From positions 4,920,501 to 4,984,500 of the forward strand of contig NC_085132.1 of assembly GCF_030269925.1 (NCBI RefSeq): a stretch of DNA of 64,000 nucleotides. The letters run 5' to 3'. The number at the start of each line of letters is the position of its first letter. The first letter of the stretch is position 1. Both the position numbers and the translations under genes were made by a program. Source of the DNA: Bombyx mori. Taxonomy: Eukaryota > Arthropoda > Insecta > Lepidoptera > Bombycidae. The notes under the pieces are model-generated. The model saw nothing but the letters and a program-made list of their open reading frames with translations, did not search any database and was not told the DNA's origin. Of the stretch, positions 45,626 to 57,631 are shown piece after piece.

Positions 45626-46037
45626 GTATTTTTAATTCAAATTTATTAAATTTTATTTTCTATTTTTTAGTTAGTTAGGATTTTCTATAAAAGCGTATTT
45701 TTTTAGTGTTTTTAAACTATTATTTACTTTTAAATTAATTTTAACTGAGGAGGCAAATGTTTAATGCAAACTAAATAGATTTGAAGGAACGCATGCACAT
45801 TAACAACTTCTACTTCAATCATAATATTACTTTTAGCTATAAAGCAAATATAATTCGTTCGTTTTTTTAAAAGTTAAGTGCAACAATTACAAACCTGAAA
45901 ACTTGCAAGTTTTAACTCATACGTTTTTTCACTACTGAATTCACAGGGTAGCTTCTAAGAATTAAATCAGGGCGTTTTTAAATTGTCTTGTTTCTTTATG
46001 GTTAATTATTTTAAAACACAAGCATTAATACTAACTA
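45626..46037. other. No gene recognised
   Basis: AT-rich sequence on the 5' side of the R1-type insertion. Confidence 0.45.
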
Positions 46038-46049
46038 CCTTACGAGCAC

Positions 46050-47062
46050 TGTGGTTCCACAGGCCCCGGAGAGTGCCACCTGTCGATGCCCATATCGTGG
46101 TTGGAGGCGTCCGGATCGGGGTCGGGGTGCAGTTAAAGTACCTCGGCCTCATTCTGGACAGTCGTTGGACCTTCCGTGCTCACTTTCAGCACCTGGTCCC
46201 TCGTTTGTTGGGGGTGGCCGGCGCGTTAAGCCGGCTTCTTCCCAACATCGGGGGGCCTGACCAGGTGACGCGCCGTCTCTATACGGGGGTGGTGCGGTCA
46301 ATGGCCCTATACGGAGCACCCGTGTGGGGCCAGTCCCTGGCCGTGGGGGTAGCGAAGTTGCTGCAACGGCCGCAACGCACCATCGCGGTCAGGGTCATCC
46401 GTGGTTATCGCACCATCTCTTTTGAGGCGGCGTGTGTACTGGCTGGGACGCCGCCTTGGGTCCTGGAGGCGGAGGCGCTCGCCGCTGACTATCAGTGGCG
46501 GGCTAACCTTCGTGCCCGGGGCGTGGCGCGTCCCAGCCCCAGTGTGGTCAGAGCGCGGAGGGCCCAATCTCGGCGGTCCGTGCTGGAGTCATGGTCCAGG
46601 CGGCTGGCCGATCCTTCGGCTGGTCGTAGGACCGTCGAGGTGATTCGCCCGATTCTTGTGGATTGGGTGAATCGTGACAGAGGACGCCTCACTTTCCGGC
46701 TCACGCAGGTGCTCACTGGGCATGGTTGCTTCGGTGAGTTCCTGCACCGGATCGGAGCCGAGCCGACGGCAGAGTGTTACCATTGTGGTTGCGACTTGGA
46801 CACGGCGGAGCACACGCTCGTTGCCTGCCCCGCATGGGAGGGGTGGCGCCGTGTCCTTGTCGCAAAAATAGGAAACGACTTGTCGTTGCCGAGTGTTGTG
46901 GCATCGATGCTCGGCAACGACGAGTCGTGGAAGGCGATGCTCGACTTCTGCGAGTGCACCATCTCGCAGAAGGAGGCGGCGGGGCGCGTGAGAGACGCAC
47001 AAGCCCGCCGCCGTCGAGCGGGGGCCAGGGAGGCGGATCTCGCCCTAGCCCTGGCCCTCTAA
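46050..47062 (+). pseudogene. R1-clade LINE ORF2 C-terminus
   Basis: QLKYLGLILDSRWTFRAHF, GALSRLLPNIGGPDQVTRRL, YTGVVRSMALYGAPVWGQSL and RPQRTIAVRVIRGYRTISFE are the thumb and post-polymerase blocks of R1-clade non-LTR elements. CYHCGCDLDTAEHTLVACP is the terminal CCHC zinc-finger-like motif (C-x2-C...H...C). The endonuclease and polymerase palm are missing. The frame stays open for about 337 codons with no stop, and the first 20-odd codons of the longer open frame upstream belong to the target site DNA. R1-clade elements include rDNA- and telomere-repeat-specific lineages; the target here is ordinary AT-rich DNA. Confidence 0.88.
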
Positions 47063-47548
47063 GTGTTTCGGGTCCCCCTCATATGTCGGTCTGGGGCCCG
47101 GCGAAGGGGGCCTAAGAAGACGACGTGCAAGCTGCTCTGCACGCGTTTTACGCAAGAGCATCCGGGTGATGGAAGGCCGGCTATCCTCGACCCACGCTGG
47201 TTCTGACCCAGCGGGGTATTTCGTAGGATAACCAATTCAAACCGGCGCCATCTAGGCGGGCTTCGGACAGCCTGCCGACCGAGAGGGCTGGTGGTCGTGG
47301 CGCCGACGATCGCTGGCCCGGCGTCCCGAGGGGGAGGGTGATGGGAGAGATGTGCTCCGCACTAAACGCTTCACTCTCCTCCCCTTGCCTTTTCATGAGT
47401 TCTGTCTCATGCGAGGGTTGGACGTTGGTTGTTGAGCGACAGGAGGTTTTAGTCGGTTCGACTCCGACATGCCCCACCCTCCATCCCCAGTGGAGGGTGG
47501 GAGTCCGGCGATTTCCTCCTGACAAAAAAAAAAAAAAAAAAAAAAAAA
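46050..47548 (+). mobile_element. 5'-truncated R1-clade LINE with poly(A) and 12-bp TSD
   Basis: CCTTACGAGCAC lies at 46038..46049 and again at 47549..47560 just after a run of about 25 A. Between them the sequence is strikingly GC-rich compared with the flanks. An open frame is followed by about 460 bp of GC-rich 3' UTR. Confidence 0.9.
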
Positions 47549-47640
47549 CCTTACGAGCACCACAGCTTGTGAAAGATTTGCCCGGTGTCTTCGCGATTTA
47601 AAAAAAGTGAAAACACATTTCTTACATTCTCACATTTCTT

Positions 47641-48288
47641 ACTGGTAGTAGGATGTCTTGTGAGTCCGCACGGGTAGGTACTACCACACTACCCATTTCT
47701 GCCGTGAAGCAGTAATGCGTTTCGGTTTGAGGGGCCCCACCCGTTGTACTGTTAAAAGTGAGACCTTACAACTCATGTCTTTTTTTTATTGCTTAGATGG
47801 GTGGACGGGCTCACAGCCGACCTGGTGTTAAGTGGTTACTGGAGCCTATAGACATCTACAACGTAAATGCGTCACCCACCTTGAGATATAGGTTCTAAAG
47901 TCTCAAGTATATTTACAACAGCTGTCCCACCTTTCAAATCGACACACATTACTGCTTTACGGCAGAAATATGCAGGGTGGTGGTACCTACCCGCGCGGAC
48001 TCACAAGAAGTCCTACCACCAGTAAATGTCTCAAGGTGAATGGCGGCATTTATGTTGTAGATGTCTATGGGCTCCGGTAACCACATCAGGTGGGCTTTGA
48101 GCTCGTCCACCCATCTAAGCAATAAAAAAAGACATGAGTTGTAATGTCTCACTTTTAACAGTACAACGGGTGGGACCCCTCAAGCATTACTGCTTCACGG
48201 CAGAAATGGGCAAGGTGGTGGTTCCTACCCGTGCGGACTCAGGTGGGTCATGAGCTCGTCCACCAATCTAAGGAATGAAAAAAAAACT
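47641..48288. repeat. Nested, inverted cluster of BMC1-like tails
   Basis: Five pieces in order: plus 5' part (47641-47778), complete minus copy (about 47779-48024), plus 3' part ending AGCAATAAAAAAAG (48025-48129), minus 5' part (about 48130-48240), plus 3' scrap (48241-48288). The first and fourth pieces are near-exact inverses (GTTAAAAGTGAGACCTTAC versus GTAATGTCTCACTTTTAAC), so the cluster can fold into a long hairpin. Confidence 0.75.
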
Positions 48289-51200
48289 TTTGTATCGATG
48301 TTTTTATTTTACCAGGTATGCAGATGTCCCCTTACTCCAACCTCCGTAGGTAGACACGTCTGCGCGTAATGTATTTCCTGCGCCGCCCACTTCGCTCGTA
48401 TAGCTATTTTTGCTCGCACAATAAAACCTTTGGATTGTCGTAATCTGAATTTTATATAATTTAGGCCATTTTTCAACGAAAAAGCTTGGTGTTATTAAAT
48501 TCCCCTTTTCTTGCTATTTTGTATCAAACTTGTTTCATACGAGCTTAGTCCGGTGTTTTGGTGTTTAGTGTTGCGATCACGCCGGAGTTCATCACTAGTC
48601 CTAATCTTTATTAACGAGTAAGTAAAGATATTCATAGAACGCGTTTACGACTTCTGCGATTAAGCGATGAAGAAAAATAATACTAATAATAATTGGGAAT
48701 CCTCGTAAATTACGCATGGTCATCCGCCCCAATTTAGGATTCCCTGTGTTATGGGTACCTATAGAGACAAGGGATGAAGGGATTGAATAAAAAGATATTA
48801 CAGATAGAGTCTTGAATAGGTTTTTTTAATAATTAATTTAATTTATTTTTGTTTTGTAGATACTGCTCAGAATATTGGAGTTAAGTTAAAATATTACTGT
48901 ATTGCCATCGGTCCTTGATACGCTTGTGAATTTCAAAAGCAATCCAACGTATCTAAATCGGTGAAAATGACATTCAAAAGATTCCGTTACATCCAAACAA
49001 ACATACCGACTTAATGAAAGCGTGTCAAAGTATAAGTAAAAATGAGGGTGCTCGTTTTCTATGATAAAAATTGCAACAATACGTTTTTTTTTGCTGTCTT
49101 TAAAATACTTCAAACACCTTTAGCTTGAGAACGTGTGAATACACTGATAATCGGTTAAAGCACGCTCTTTTTTTTCGTCTTTTCCTGCCTAAATGGAGAC
49201 ACTCACTACATCCGTCCGCACAAAGTACTTCAGATATTGGGCGATAAATTATCGGTATATTAAGTGGTTTTTATGTAAACGTTTGAATCCGAAAGAAGAT
49301 CTATGTATGTTCATTTATGTATGCTATGTTTAGATTTATATATAGGGTTTTAAAACGAAAAAAAAAATACACTTAAACTGAACTAATAATTATTTTCTTT
49401 CTCTGTTTATCGTGTTTCTCTCTCAGGTCAGGATATTAGAGCGGATTGATAAAGATATCGTAGGTATTGCTAGGAGTTCTTTATGTTTGCGTAAATGCTC
49501 AAGTTAAACATGTTATTAAAATCTAGTAATGGATATTTTGGAAGTAGACTATGAAAATGATGTTGAAGTGTATACTTACGTATAAAGATATGCATATATA
49601 CCAAGCTCAAAAAAGCGTGTTAAAAAACTTGAAACTTCTTAAAGACAATAAATGTAATATATTTTTAAGCTATTGCATAGCTTTTATCGCGGGCCTTGAG
49701 CGCGGCGACCGAATCATGAAATTACGTAACGAAAAAAACTTAACACCCCTCACTCCGTCTACCATATAGCTCGCGTTCAACACATTCACACGTTGCGCTT
49801 GTGTAGTGTTTGTGAATAAGCGCGTGGCGTGACGTCACACTGCATGCGCATCATGAAAAGTCTGCTCATCTCTCTCTCGCGCGGTCTAGCTTATGAGTGT
49901 GAAGGGGACAGTTAATGTTTTGCTTTTATTAATGTTTAATATAGCGTGGTCTTGTTTTATTATTGTTTTAATATTAAATTATCATTGTCTAATTATAATT
50001 GCATAAGTTGATAAAAAATGCTATGCAATAGCTTTACCGCGGCAGTTCCCGTGTGCCACACGTTTTTTTATTTTCTAAATGAATCAAAATAATATTAAGA
50101 CATAGATACAAAAACACGGGATGTTTCTATTAAATGAAACGAACAAAGAAAGGCGGGAGGATATGAAACACCGTCCGAATGTACCGTCATTGTTCCCGGA
50201 TAATTCCCATAATCTCATGTAAACACAGCTTAGGCACGCCACTTACCCCGTGTCAATATAGAACTTTTTTTAACGCTTCTAAATTTACAACGGCCCCTGA
50301 TGGTATAAGGGCACTAGTTCAGAATGAGCGCACCGGGTTGTAATAATTTTTTTTCAGATATTCGATCCATGTTCTTTATAATTTTTGGTTTAGAGTAGAG
50401 GAACTATCTAGACTAGACGCATAGACAGATCGAGATTCAGTTTACCTAAAGCTATAGCCAAGAAATCAAAGCGTTACATAAATAGTTCCTATACAAACCA
50501 TAAAAAACAGAAATTTTAATATGAAAACAAAAAAAAAAGATTTTTACTATCGGTAAATTGTCCTAAGTTTAATCCACGGATAGATTACTAATTTATATTA
50601 CCTAATACCGAATTCTGCCTAATAGCTTACTCTCTTCTGTCCGCGGTGACTTTAGTAGATAAAAGAATAAAAAAAAACTTTACGTTTAAAAAATACAGTG
50701 GTGACTTTACAGCCGACAAGTTTGAATTAAGTGAAAGGAAACACAAGTTGATAATGGAAGCCGAGTATACAAATCAACCAAGAAAAATGTTATTTGATTC
50801 GACAAACGAAATTGGCTAAAACAAAGCGCTTAAACAATACATATAATAACGAACCCGAGCAATTATAATTTACGACTCCAAATTAAACATTTAAATGATT
50901 TCATTTGAAATAAAAACGCTCGGATCATATCGTAAATGATAACATACAAAAGTCTTTAATTTAGCGAGCACCTTATTCGGATCGATGGAGTTATTAAAAT
51001 ATAAACGAAGCACTATAAAGCCCGGGGTGATGGTTTTGAAGTGCCCTAGTAATATTCATCGAAGCGTGGGTGCTTATTAAGGCGCCGTTAGCGCCACTAC
51101 TCGACTTTGATCTCGCCGACTCGGTTACAAAAACATGGAGCTGTATTATTATTTTTTTAATTGGCGATTGAATTCATCTATATTGGTATTCCCAATCGGG

Positions 51201-51391
51201 ACAGGCTTTGATTGTTGACATAGTGTACTAAATCACTTAATAATTTAGCGCCAGTTTTAATCATTTTGATCCTTGAATTCCAATTGTGGGTACATTGCAA
51301 TTATAAAAAATCATTCTTGCTATTAAAACACAGTGTACTTGTATTAGTAGCAGTATTTTTGGATAATCGTAAATATCATTAAGATTTTTGA
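48289..51391. other. Long stretch without a recognised gene
   Basis: About 3.1 kb, mainly AT-rich. Near 48700-48755 a small repeat shared with 9047-9070 (CAATTTAGGATTCCCTGTGT). A GC-richer interval at about 49780-49900 holds a CRE-like palindrome. Short open frames lack motifs. Confidence 0.4.
49829..49838. promoter_or_regulatory. CRE-like palindrome
   Basis: GTGACGTCAC is a perfect CREB/ATF site, followed after 2 nt by TGCATGCGCATC, similar to an NRF1 site, and by a TCTCTCTCTCGCGCGG stretch. This looks promoter-like, but no transcript can be assigned. Confidence 0.25.
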
Positions 51392-51819
51392 AGTCGTCGT
51401 GGTCTGAGGGATAACACATCCAGTGCATTTACGTTGAGCGATGCACCGGTGTTCGAATCTCAGGCGGGTACCAATTTTTCTAATAAAATACGTACTCAAC
51501 AAATGTTCACGATTGACTTCCACGGTGAAGGAATAACATCGTGTAATAAAAATCAAACCCGTAAAATTGTTATTTGCGTAATTACTGGTGGTAAGACGTC
51601 TTGTGAGTCCGCGCGGGTAGGTACCACCACCCTGCCTATTTCTGCCATAAAGCAGTAAGGGGTTTCGGTTCGAAGGGTGGGGCAGCCGTTGTAACTATAT
51701 TTGAGACTTTAGAACTTATATCTCAAGGTGGGTGGCGCATTTACGTCTATGAGCTCCAGTAACCACTTAACACCAGGTGGGCTGTGAGCTCGTCCAACCA
51801 TCATAGCAATAAAAAAAAG
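51392..51819 (+). mobile_element. Full-length tRNA-headed SINE with BMC1-like tail
   Basis: AGTCGTCGTGGTCTGAGGGA (A-box region), GTTCGAATCTC (B box, 51451), GATTGACTTCCACGGTGAAG, AATCAAACCCGTAAAATTG, then ACTGGTGGTAAGACGTC to CAATAAAAAAAAG. Lost GTTGTAGATG inside the tail. Confidence 0.82.
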
Positions 51820-52371
51820 ATGGAATGTCATCTTTGAATTTTTATTTTGTTTCGCTTATTAATTCGAAACTTTAGGTTCATAAATCATTCAGTGCAGGAT
51901 AAAAGCAAGGAAACGATTTCTTCAAAATTTCTTATAACTTCTACTATTAATTTATAGAGCACGATCAAAATCTACGTGCGTTTTGATAAGACAAAGAAGA
52001 AAATCGTAGCCTTGATTAAAACAAAGACATCTCAGTTGTCAGAACGACCAAACTGGAGGTAGCATTGCAAGAGTTGAACTTTGCTCATCAGAATATATGA
52101 AAATAATAACAACAGTCCGTTTCCATACTATGAAACACATTTGAAATATGAAACCCAAAAGTGATATTTTTGCTAAGTTCGTCTTTTATTTCGCCGAAAC
52201 AAATCCTGTCAAATGTTAATATTTAATCAGCTTTATGCGTTCAAACGAATTGTCGGTCTGATGATTTACGCACACATAAAGTTCAGTGTCGCTTGATTTC
52301 AGAATTTCTTAATGCATTTCAGTATTTATGTTTGCAGAAGCAAAGAGTATGGCATCCGAAAAGTTGACACA
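51820..52371. other. No gene recognised
   Basis: AT-rich, no supported feature. Confidence 0.45.
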
Positions 52372-52700
52372 TCTATATATTAATACCTGAAGCACAAACT
52401 TTATACCCCTTTTTACGAAAACTGCGTGGACAGAGGAGCATGAAATTTCCCACACTTATAGAGAATGTAGAGAAGGTGTGTAGAATCTTAATTTTTTCAA
52501 ATTATGCTTAAAAATACATTAAATCCATAAAAAAACTATTACACACACACTACCATGTATTTGACACACACGCGCATGCATACTATTTGTTTAATGTCAA
52601 CCTTTTTTTATTGCTTAAAGTCTGGTTAAATTGAGAATAGATTAAATATTGTTTGTAATTATTAATATATGTCTGTGATTATAGAAGTATAAGTCTTTGA
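52372..52700 (+). mobile_element. Helitron family A, 3' end missing
   Basis: A|TCTATATATTAATACCTGAAG through ACTATTACACACACACTACC to GATTATAGAAGTATAAGTC; the hairpin and CTAG end are absent. More diverged than other copies. Confidence 0.75.
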
Positions 52701-53406
52701 CAATAGAGTAATATAGGTCACCGGTGTCGTTCATTGGTATATATTCTATGATCGCAATTAGGCCTCAAATGACGTCACAGCACTCGAAGTCTGCGCAGCA
52801 ATTTTGTTCATTAAAATTAACGCTGTCCGTCAATTGACGCCATCGAATCAGAAATATGAAAGAATGAAAATAACTGTAGAATTAAACAATAGCTGTACCT
52901 CAAATACAAATAAAACATTTGTTATCTCACATCTGGACACCATCCTAACATTTACCTTTGAAACGGAACGCTCCTTTCCAACACTTATTACACAAACACA
53001 ACACATTCTGACGTCACAAAGTGTTACACCTTACGCCCACATGATACATTGGCTTCGACTTCCGGTGATACGGCACTTCCGGTGCACGCCCCCTGGTGGG
53101 GAATTTTGTAAATACATTCTCAAAAGCAAACACCCCGTTTAGATCATTATCTGATTTTAATGTCACTAAACATACTTGTTTATTAATGTTTCTGAGAGGA
53201 TTTGGCGTTCCTGTTTTATATGTGTGCAATTTAAATACATATATACCTACAGACGTAAATCGAAATCACTATTTTGGATCTAAGCTAATAATAATAAAAA
53301 ATAAGAACACAATACGCTTAAAATAATATTTTTAAAAAAAACTCACCCTTCTTTTTGAGTTGGAACCAAAATATCGAAATTGAATTAATTGAACCAATGT
53401 ATTGAA
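52701..53406. other. No gene recognised; CRE-like site
   Basis: TGACGTCA at 52770..52777 lies in the context TCAAATGACGTCACAGCAC. The 112-codon plus-strand frame at 52804..53142 has no motif I know. Confidence 0.35.
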
Positions 53407-53632
53407 TTGAGCGTGGTATGAACATGTAATGCGTAGAGAGAAGATGCATGTAACTAGGAGATGTATGCAAATGATAGTGCGAGATTGAGGGGAAAGAGGT
53501 CGACCGAAAAAGACATGGGTAGAGTGTGTGAATGATGATATGAGAGAGAGAGGAGTGAGTGTTGAGATGACGGCTGATAGAAGAGAATGGAACCGAACAA
53601 ATCGCTGTGCCGACCCCACCTAGTGGGATACG
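53407..53632 (+). pseudogene. LINE polymerase C-terminal fragment, one stop
   Basis: Plus strand: WYEHVMRREKMHVTRR, MQMIVRD, in-frame stop, then GRPKKTWVECVNDDMRERGV and MTADRREWNRTNRCADPT with a stop. The (R)GRPKKTW..CV..D(M/L)...G and terminal RREW..R..CADPT blocks are common at the end of RTE-type LINE proteins in moths (recalled). No catalytic region. Confidence 0.65.
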
Positions 53633-54534
53633 GTGGAGAAAAAGAGATATTCAAATTGAATTAAGTATTTAAATGCAATTTCTGGCGTGAATATTTATCG
53701 CTGTATCTTATAGTTTACGTCAATGAGCCGGTTTTCTGTTTTCATCATTTCACTTCCGTCAGACGCTCTTCACAAATTACACATCTATTCCATCGATTTT
53801 CATTTCTATTGAGTATTTGTCGCCTAAAATTAATTATTGTTAACGGATTATCAGGGTGGCGGCGACAATTGAGACGCTTTACATCCACACGAAATAATAT
53901 TTTTTTTTTTAATACACGTCAGGACGGGTAGAATACGAATGAATCAGAAATATGCTAACCGCCGGTATTTATACAACCATCTTGACCTATTTTAATACAA
54001 ACCTAATAGGTAATATTAAACATTATTTATCTTAATTATTATCTTGATTATTTACGTACAATTATTATTTAATAATATCGAATTATATAACATAAATAAC
54101 ATTAAAGGCTAATGCGCGGGAAGCTGTCAAGCGGAAGGCGCCAATAAAATATTTTAAGTATAAAGAAATATGAATCAACAATTTACTTGATTATGAAATT
54201 ACTAGTTATATTATAAGACAATAATAAGTTCTATATATTGTCTAATCATTAGGATGTACCTTAACTAGTTCTTAAATAATTAATTTATTATCTGAGACCG
54301 GAGGTGTTACTCGATAACGTTATTTTCAAAGCTTCACTGTATATACGTTTCCAACAAGTAGAAAATATTGCAAATTAGTCCCCTTATGAGGCATGGTATA
54401 GCAGTAAGGGAGTCAAATGTAAAATAGCTCACTAATTCACTCATCCTCTTTGGATATTCCGCTAAATACTGTTCAGCTGATCTTTACATTTTTGGTTACA
54501 CACATTAAAAGTCAATGATTTTTTTTCTCACAGC
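53633..54534. other. No gene recognised
   Basis: AT-rich, no supported feature. Confidence 0.45.
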
Positions 54535-54775
54535 TCTCAGAGCTCACAGCACACCTGGTGTTAAGTGGTTACCGGAGCCCATAGACATCTACAACGTCAA
54601 TGCCGCCACCCACCGAACCAACCCACTTCAAGCCGAAACGCATTACTGCTTCACGGCAGAAATAGGCAGGGCGGTGGTGCCTACCCGCGCGGACTCACAA
54701 GAGGTCCTACCACCAGTAATTACGCAAATTATAATTTTTGCGGGTTTTGTTTTTTAATAACACGATGTTATTGCT
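54535..54775 (-). repeat. BMC1-like SINE part with internal deletion, inverted
   Basis: GAGCTCACAGCACACCTGGTG to TCCTACCACCAGTAATTACG, then TTGCGGGTTTTG and AACACGATGTTATTG of the SINE middle module. About 60 bases between CCACCCACC and CAAGCCGAAACG are missing. Confidence 0.78.
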
Positions 54776-55068
54776 CAAGGAAATCAGCGTCGCTTGGTTA
54801 TTAGAGTACAACACTACAACGCATTGTTGTAACATCCGCAGTTTATGCTCCTAAACTAATACGCTAAGCTAGGCCTCTTTGCTGCTTTGTAGAAAACGTT
54901 CTGAGCAGTGTACCGTAAAGATACCTGAGGCATCCCGTGCCGGTCTCGTTGAGGTGAACCATGCGAGCTGACTTCCGTACAAGATAGGCCTTTTGTCTTC
55001 GCTGTCGTATGAATGGATTACGTGGCCATAAATTTGTATTATTATTTTGTTTTAGAAAGCGCCATTGT

Positions 55069-55311
55069 ATCGTGTAATAAAAATCAAACCCGCAAAATTA
55101 TAATTTGCGTATTTTTTTTTATTGCCTAGATGGGTGGACGAGCTCACAGCCCACCTGCTGTTAAATGGTTACTGCAGCCCATAGACATCTACAACGTAAA
55201 TGCGCCACCCACCTTGAGATATAAGATCTAAGGTCTCAGTATAATTACAACGGCTGCCCCGCCATTCAAACCCAAACGCATTACTACTTCACGGCAGAAA
55301 TAGGCAGGGCT
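55069..55311. repeat. SINE middle module (+) joined to an inverted tail (-)
   Basis: CGTGTAATAAAAATCAAACCC GCAAAATTATAATTTGCG in plus orientation (55069-55111) is followed at once by poly(T) and a complete inverted BMC1-like tail to AAATAGGCAGGGC. An insertion into the SINE at its module boundary would produce this. Confidence 0.7.
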
Positions 55312-55780
55312 TTACTTCGATAGAGATTTTAGTGAATACAAATAACCATTATAGCTTAAGGCTCTTATTATAGGTCAACCCAAGACGTTTTCAATTGTTT
55401 TTCTCAACTTTAATTCGAGTTCAACTATTTAATGCATTTCCTCAATCGTTTAAAAATACAACTTATTGTTGCCACAGCAAAAAAAAAACTCAGAAAAGCC
55501 CGTCACATTCAGAAACGTTTAGAATAATTTTCTCGTATCTATGCCATATAATATTCTTAGAGCTTTGCACGGCATTACGTGTGTCATTATTGAAATTTTG
55601 CTCTAAGCATGACCGTGGCTTTTGTACAGATTTTGATCTTTCTATATACATATATTGTAATGATAGAAATTCGCGCGAAAAAACCTACGACCAAATGTTA
55701 ACTCTACCGCGAACCCTGAAAGAGCTACAGCTCTGAGAAATATTTTGACTTGTCTACTAATGAACAATTTTTTAAATGGC
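55312..55780. other. No gene recognised
   Basis: AT-rich; the 113-codon plus-strand frame has no motif I know. Confidence 0.4.
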
Positions 55781-56163
55781 CATTATGTATACGTGCACCG
55801 GACATCGGATCGTTTGGAACCTCTGGGTCTGCGGAGGGACTTCGGTTCCCTCTGTATTCTGTACCGTATGTTCCATGGTGAGTGCTCTGAGGGATTGTTC
55901 GAGATGATACCGACATCTCGTTTTTACCATCGCACCGCCCGCCACCGGAGTAGAGTTCATCCATACTACCTGGAGCCACGATGTTCATCCATAGTGTGTT
56001 TGCAGAGATCTTTTTTGCCACGTACCATCCGGCTATGGAATGAGCTCCCCTCCACGGTGTTTCCCGAGGGCGATGACATGTCCTTCTTCAAACGAGGCTT
56101 GTGGAGAGTATTAAACGGTAGGCAGCGGCTTGGCTCTGCCCCTGGAATTGGCAATAAAAAAAA
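55781..56163 (+). pseudogene. Jockey-like LINE reverse-transcriptase C-terminus with 3' tail
   Basis: LEPLGLRRDFGSLCILYRMF, HGECSEGLFEMIP, FYHRTARHRSRVHPYYLEP, FLPRTIRLWNELPSTVFPEG and FFKRGLWRVLNGRQRL form the usual ending of Jockey-group LINE proteins. The frame runs into the tail GGTAGGCAGCGGCTTGGC and AATTGGCAATAAAAAAAA, which has lost its middle part. 5'-truncated; no target duplication found. Confidence 0.8.
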
Positions 56164-56898
56164 ACCTCTAAAACTTTATTTATAGCTGCTATGGTCCTTG
56201 TAGTCGTCCTCGCGTTCAGAACATACGGGCTGTCAATGTGGCGCACCTCAATCCAACTGAAGACAAGATCAACTTACCTGTTCTTTACGAGTTCTTAATA
56301 GAATTTTTCATTCCCTCTTTTATATTCAAATACGCCATATTTAAATATTAAACAAAACTCCTTGCTATTTATAAAATTGAGACGAAAACGTTAAATTGTT
56401 AAAATAAAACCTCAGATGTTCAGATTCAATAACCCAAATGGTTTCGTCCCATAGATACATAATGAATACAATTTGAATAACATTTTTATTCCCCTTATTT
56501 AAATTCATTCTTAATACTCTAGAATTTTCGTTCACCCACTTCCCTCAGTCAATCAATAATAACTTCTACTCCAAAATTTTCGTACGAATAGTTTTTAATA
56601 TTTTTTCTTTCGCAACGAATAAATGATACTATGATCGTTAAACATTATCGTATATTATTACCATTATGGTAGCTATTGGATATTTCAGTAATACCAACCG
56701 AACGTTATGCAAAGCTGAAGATACCGTTTTATTTTAACGGGTCACATTATGGTAATATCTCGTTTTAATGACATTGTTTTTCTCTGTTTTTTTTCTTCCT
56801 TTTGTATAATGTATTTACAAACAAAAATATTTATTTGTTTATTGAACTGAAATGTGTATATTTGGTTCTATGTTCGCTTGTTTTATAATAAAACTATT
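56164..56898. other. No gene recognised
   Basis: AT-rich, no supported feature. Confidence 0.45.
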
Positions 56899-57302
56899 AT
56901 TGATGTGAAACATCTATAGCCGCACGTAAAACCGATTTCTGGCGTGGCGACGCATGCCGTGGCGACGCGTCGCCACGATATGTGATGGTATATATATACA
57001 GTATATATGCAGTAGTGTGTACGGTGTGGCGACGCGTCGCCATGCGCAATCGACTGTGCGATTCTCTCCCACTCGATCCGGCGTTAAGCCATCTCTCTCG
57101 CTACACTGAGCTCGGATACCTATAGTGTATACTCCGTAGTGTATACAGTGTTGTTTACTACAGTACACATAACCTGTGTTTTACTTGAAAACAAATTATT
57201 TTTTCGTAATATTTTATTTTATCACTATGACATAATTAGTTCCTATCACAATCTGTTCTTTTCTGCAAATTACTTTTACAAAATAATGTCGATGTTTCAC
57301 AT
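56899..57302. repeat. Palindrome-bearing segment with 13-bp inverted ends
   Basis: GATGTGAAACATC at the left recurs inverted as GATGTTTCACATC at the right. Inside are an 18-base palindrome GTGGCGACGCGTCGCCAC (56959..56976) and a 16-base one (57027..57042), with a near copy at 56944. It may be a small element, but no target duplication is clear. Confidence 0.3.
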
Positions 57303-57540
57303 CTGCCAGGCGTCCCGTGACGGCTCACATTTTTTAGCTAAGTTTATAAGATATTAGAGTCATGTGGGGCAACTGTACGCAATTTTTAGTAAATTGCTTC
57401 CAGAATAAAAGTTTTAGTTGTATGAAAAAAAAACAACGTTTATTCTAACGTAATAAACATTTCTCAGTAATAACAAAACATATTTTTAAAATTCTAATAA
57501 TAATTGTTATTTTTATTGAAACTTTTAATCATCAAGGGAA

Positions 57541-57622
57541 ATGCGGACACTTACCCGTATCGGCGGGAAAGTGTCCGCATGCCTTCGGTTAAGTATACGC
57601 AACGTCGGCAAAGTGTACGCAC
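57541..57622. repeat. Subterminal repeats, left side of the pogo-like element
   Basis: TGCGGACACTTACCC, its inverse GAAAGTGTCCGCA, then AAGTATACGCAA and AAAGTGTACGCAC in about 80 bp, next to the transposase stop codon. Likely transposase-binding sites by analogy with other pogo/hAT elements. Confidence 0.6.
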
Positions 57623-57631
57623 ATCCGAAAC

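Noticed and set aside
46051..47601. Several long open frames on both strands in the R1-type element
   Set aside because: High GC makes stops rare; only the frame with the R1-clade blocks and CCHC motif is meaningful.
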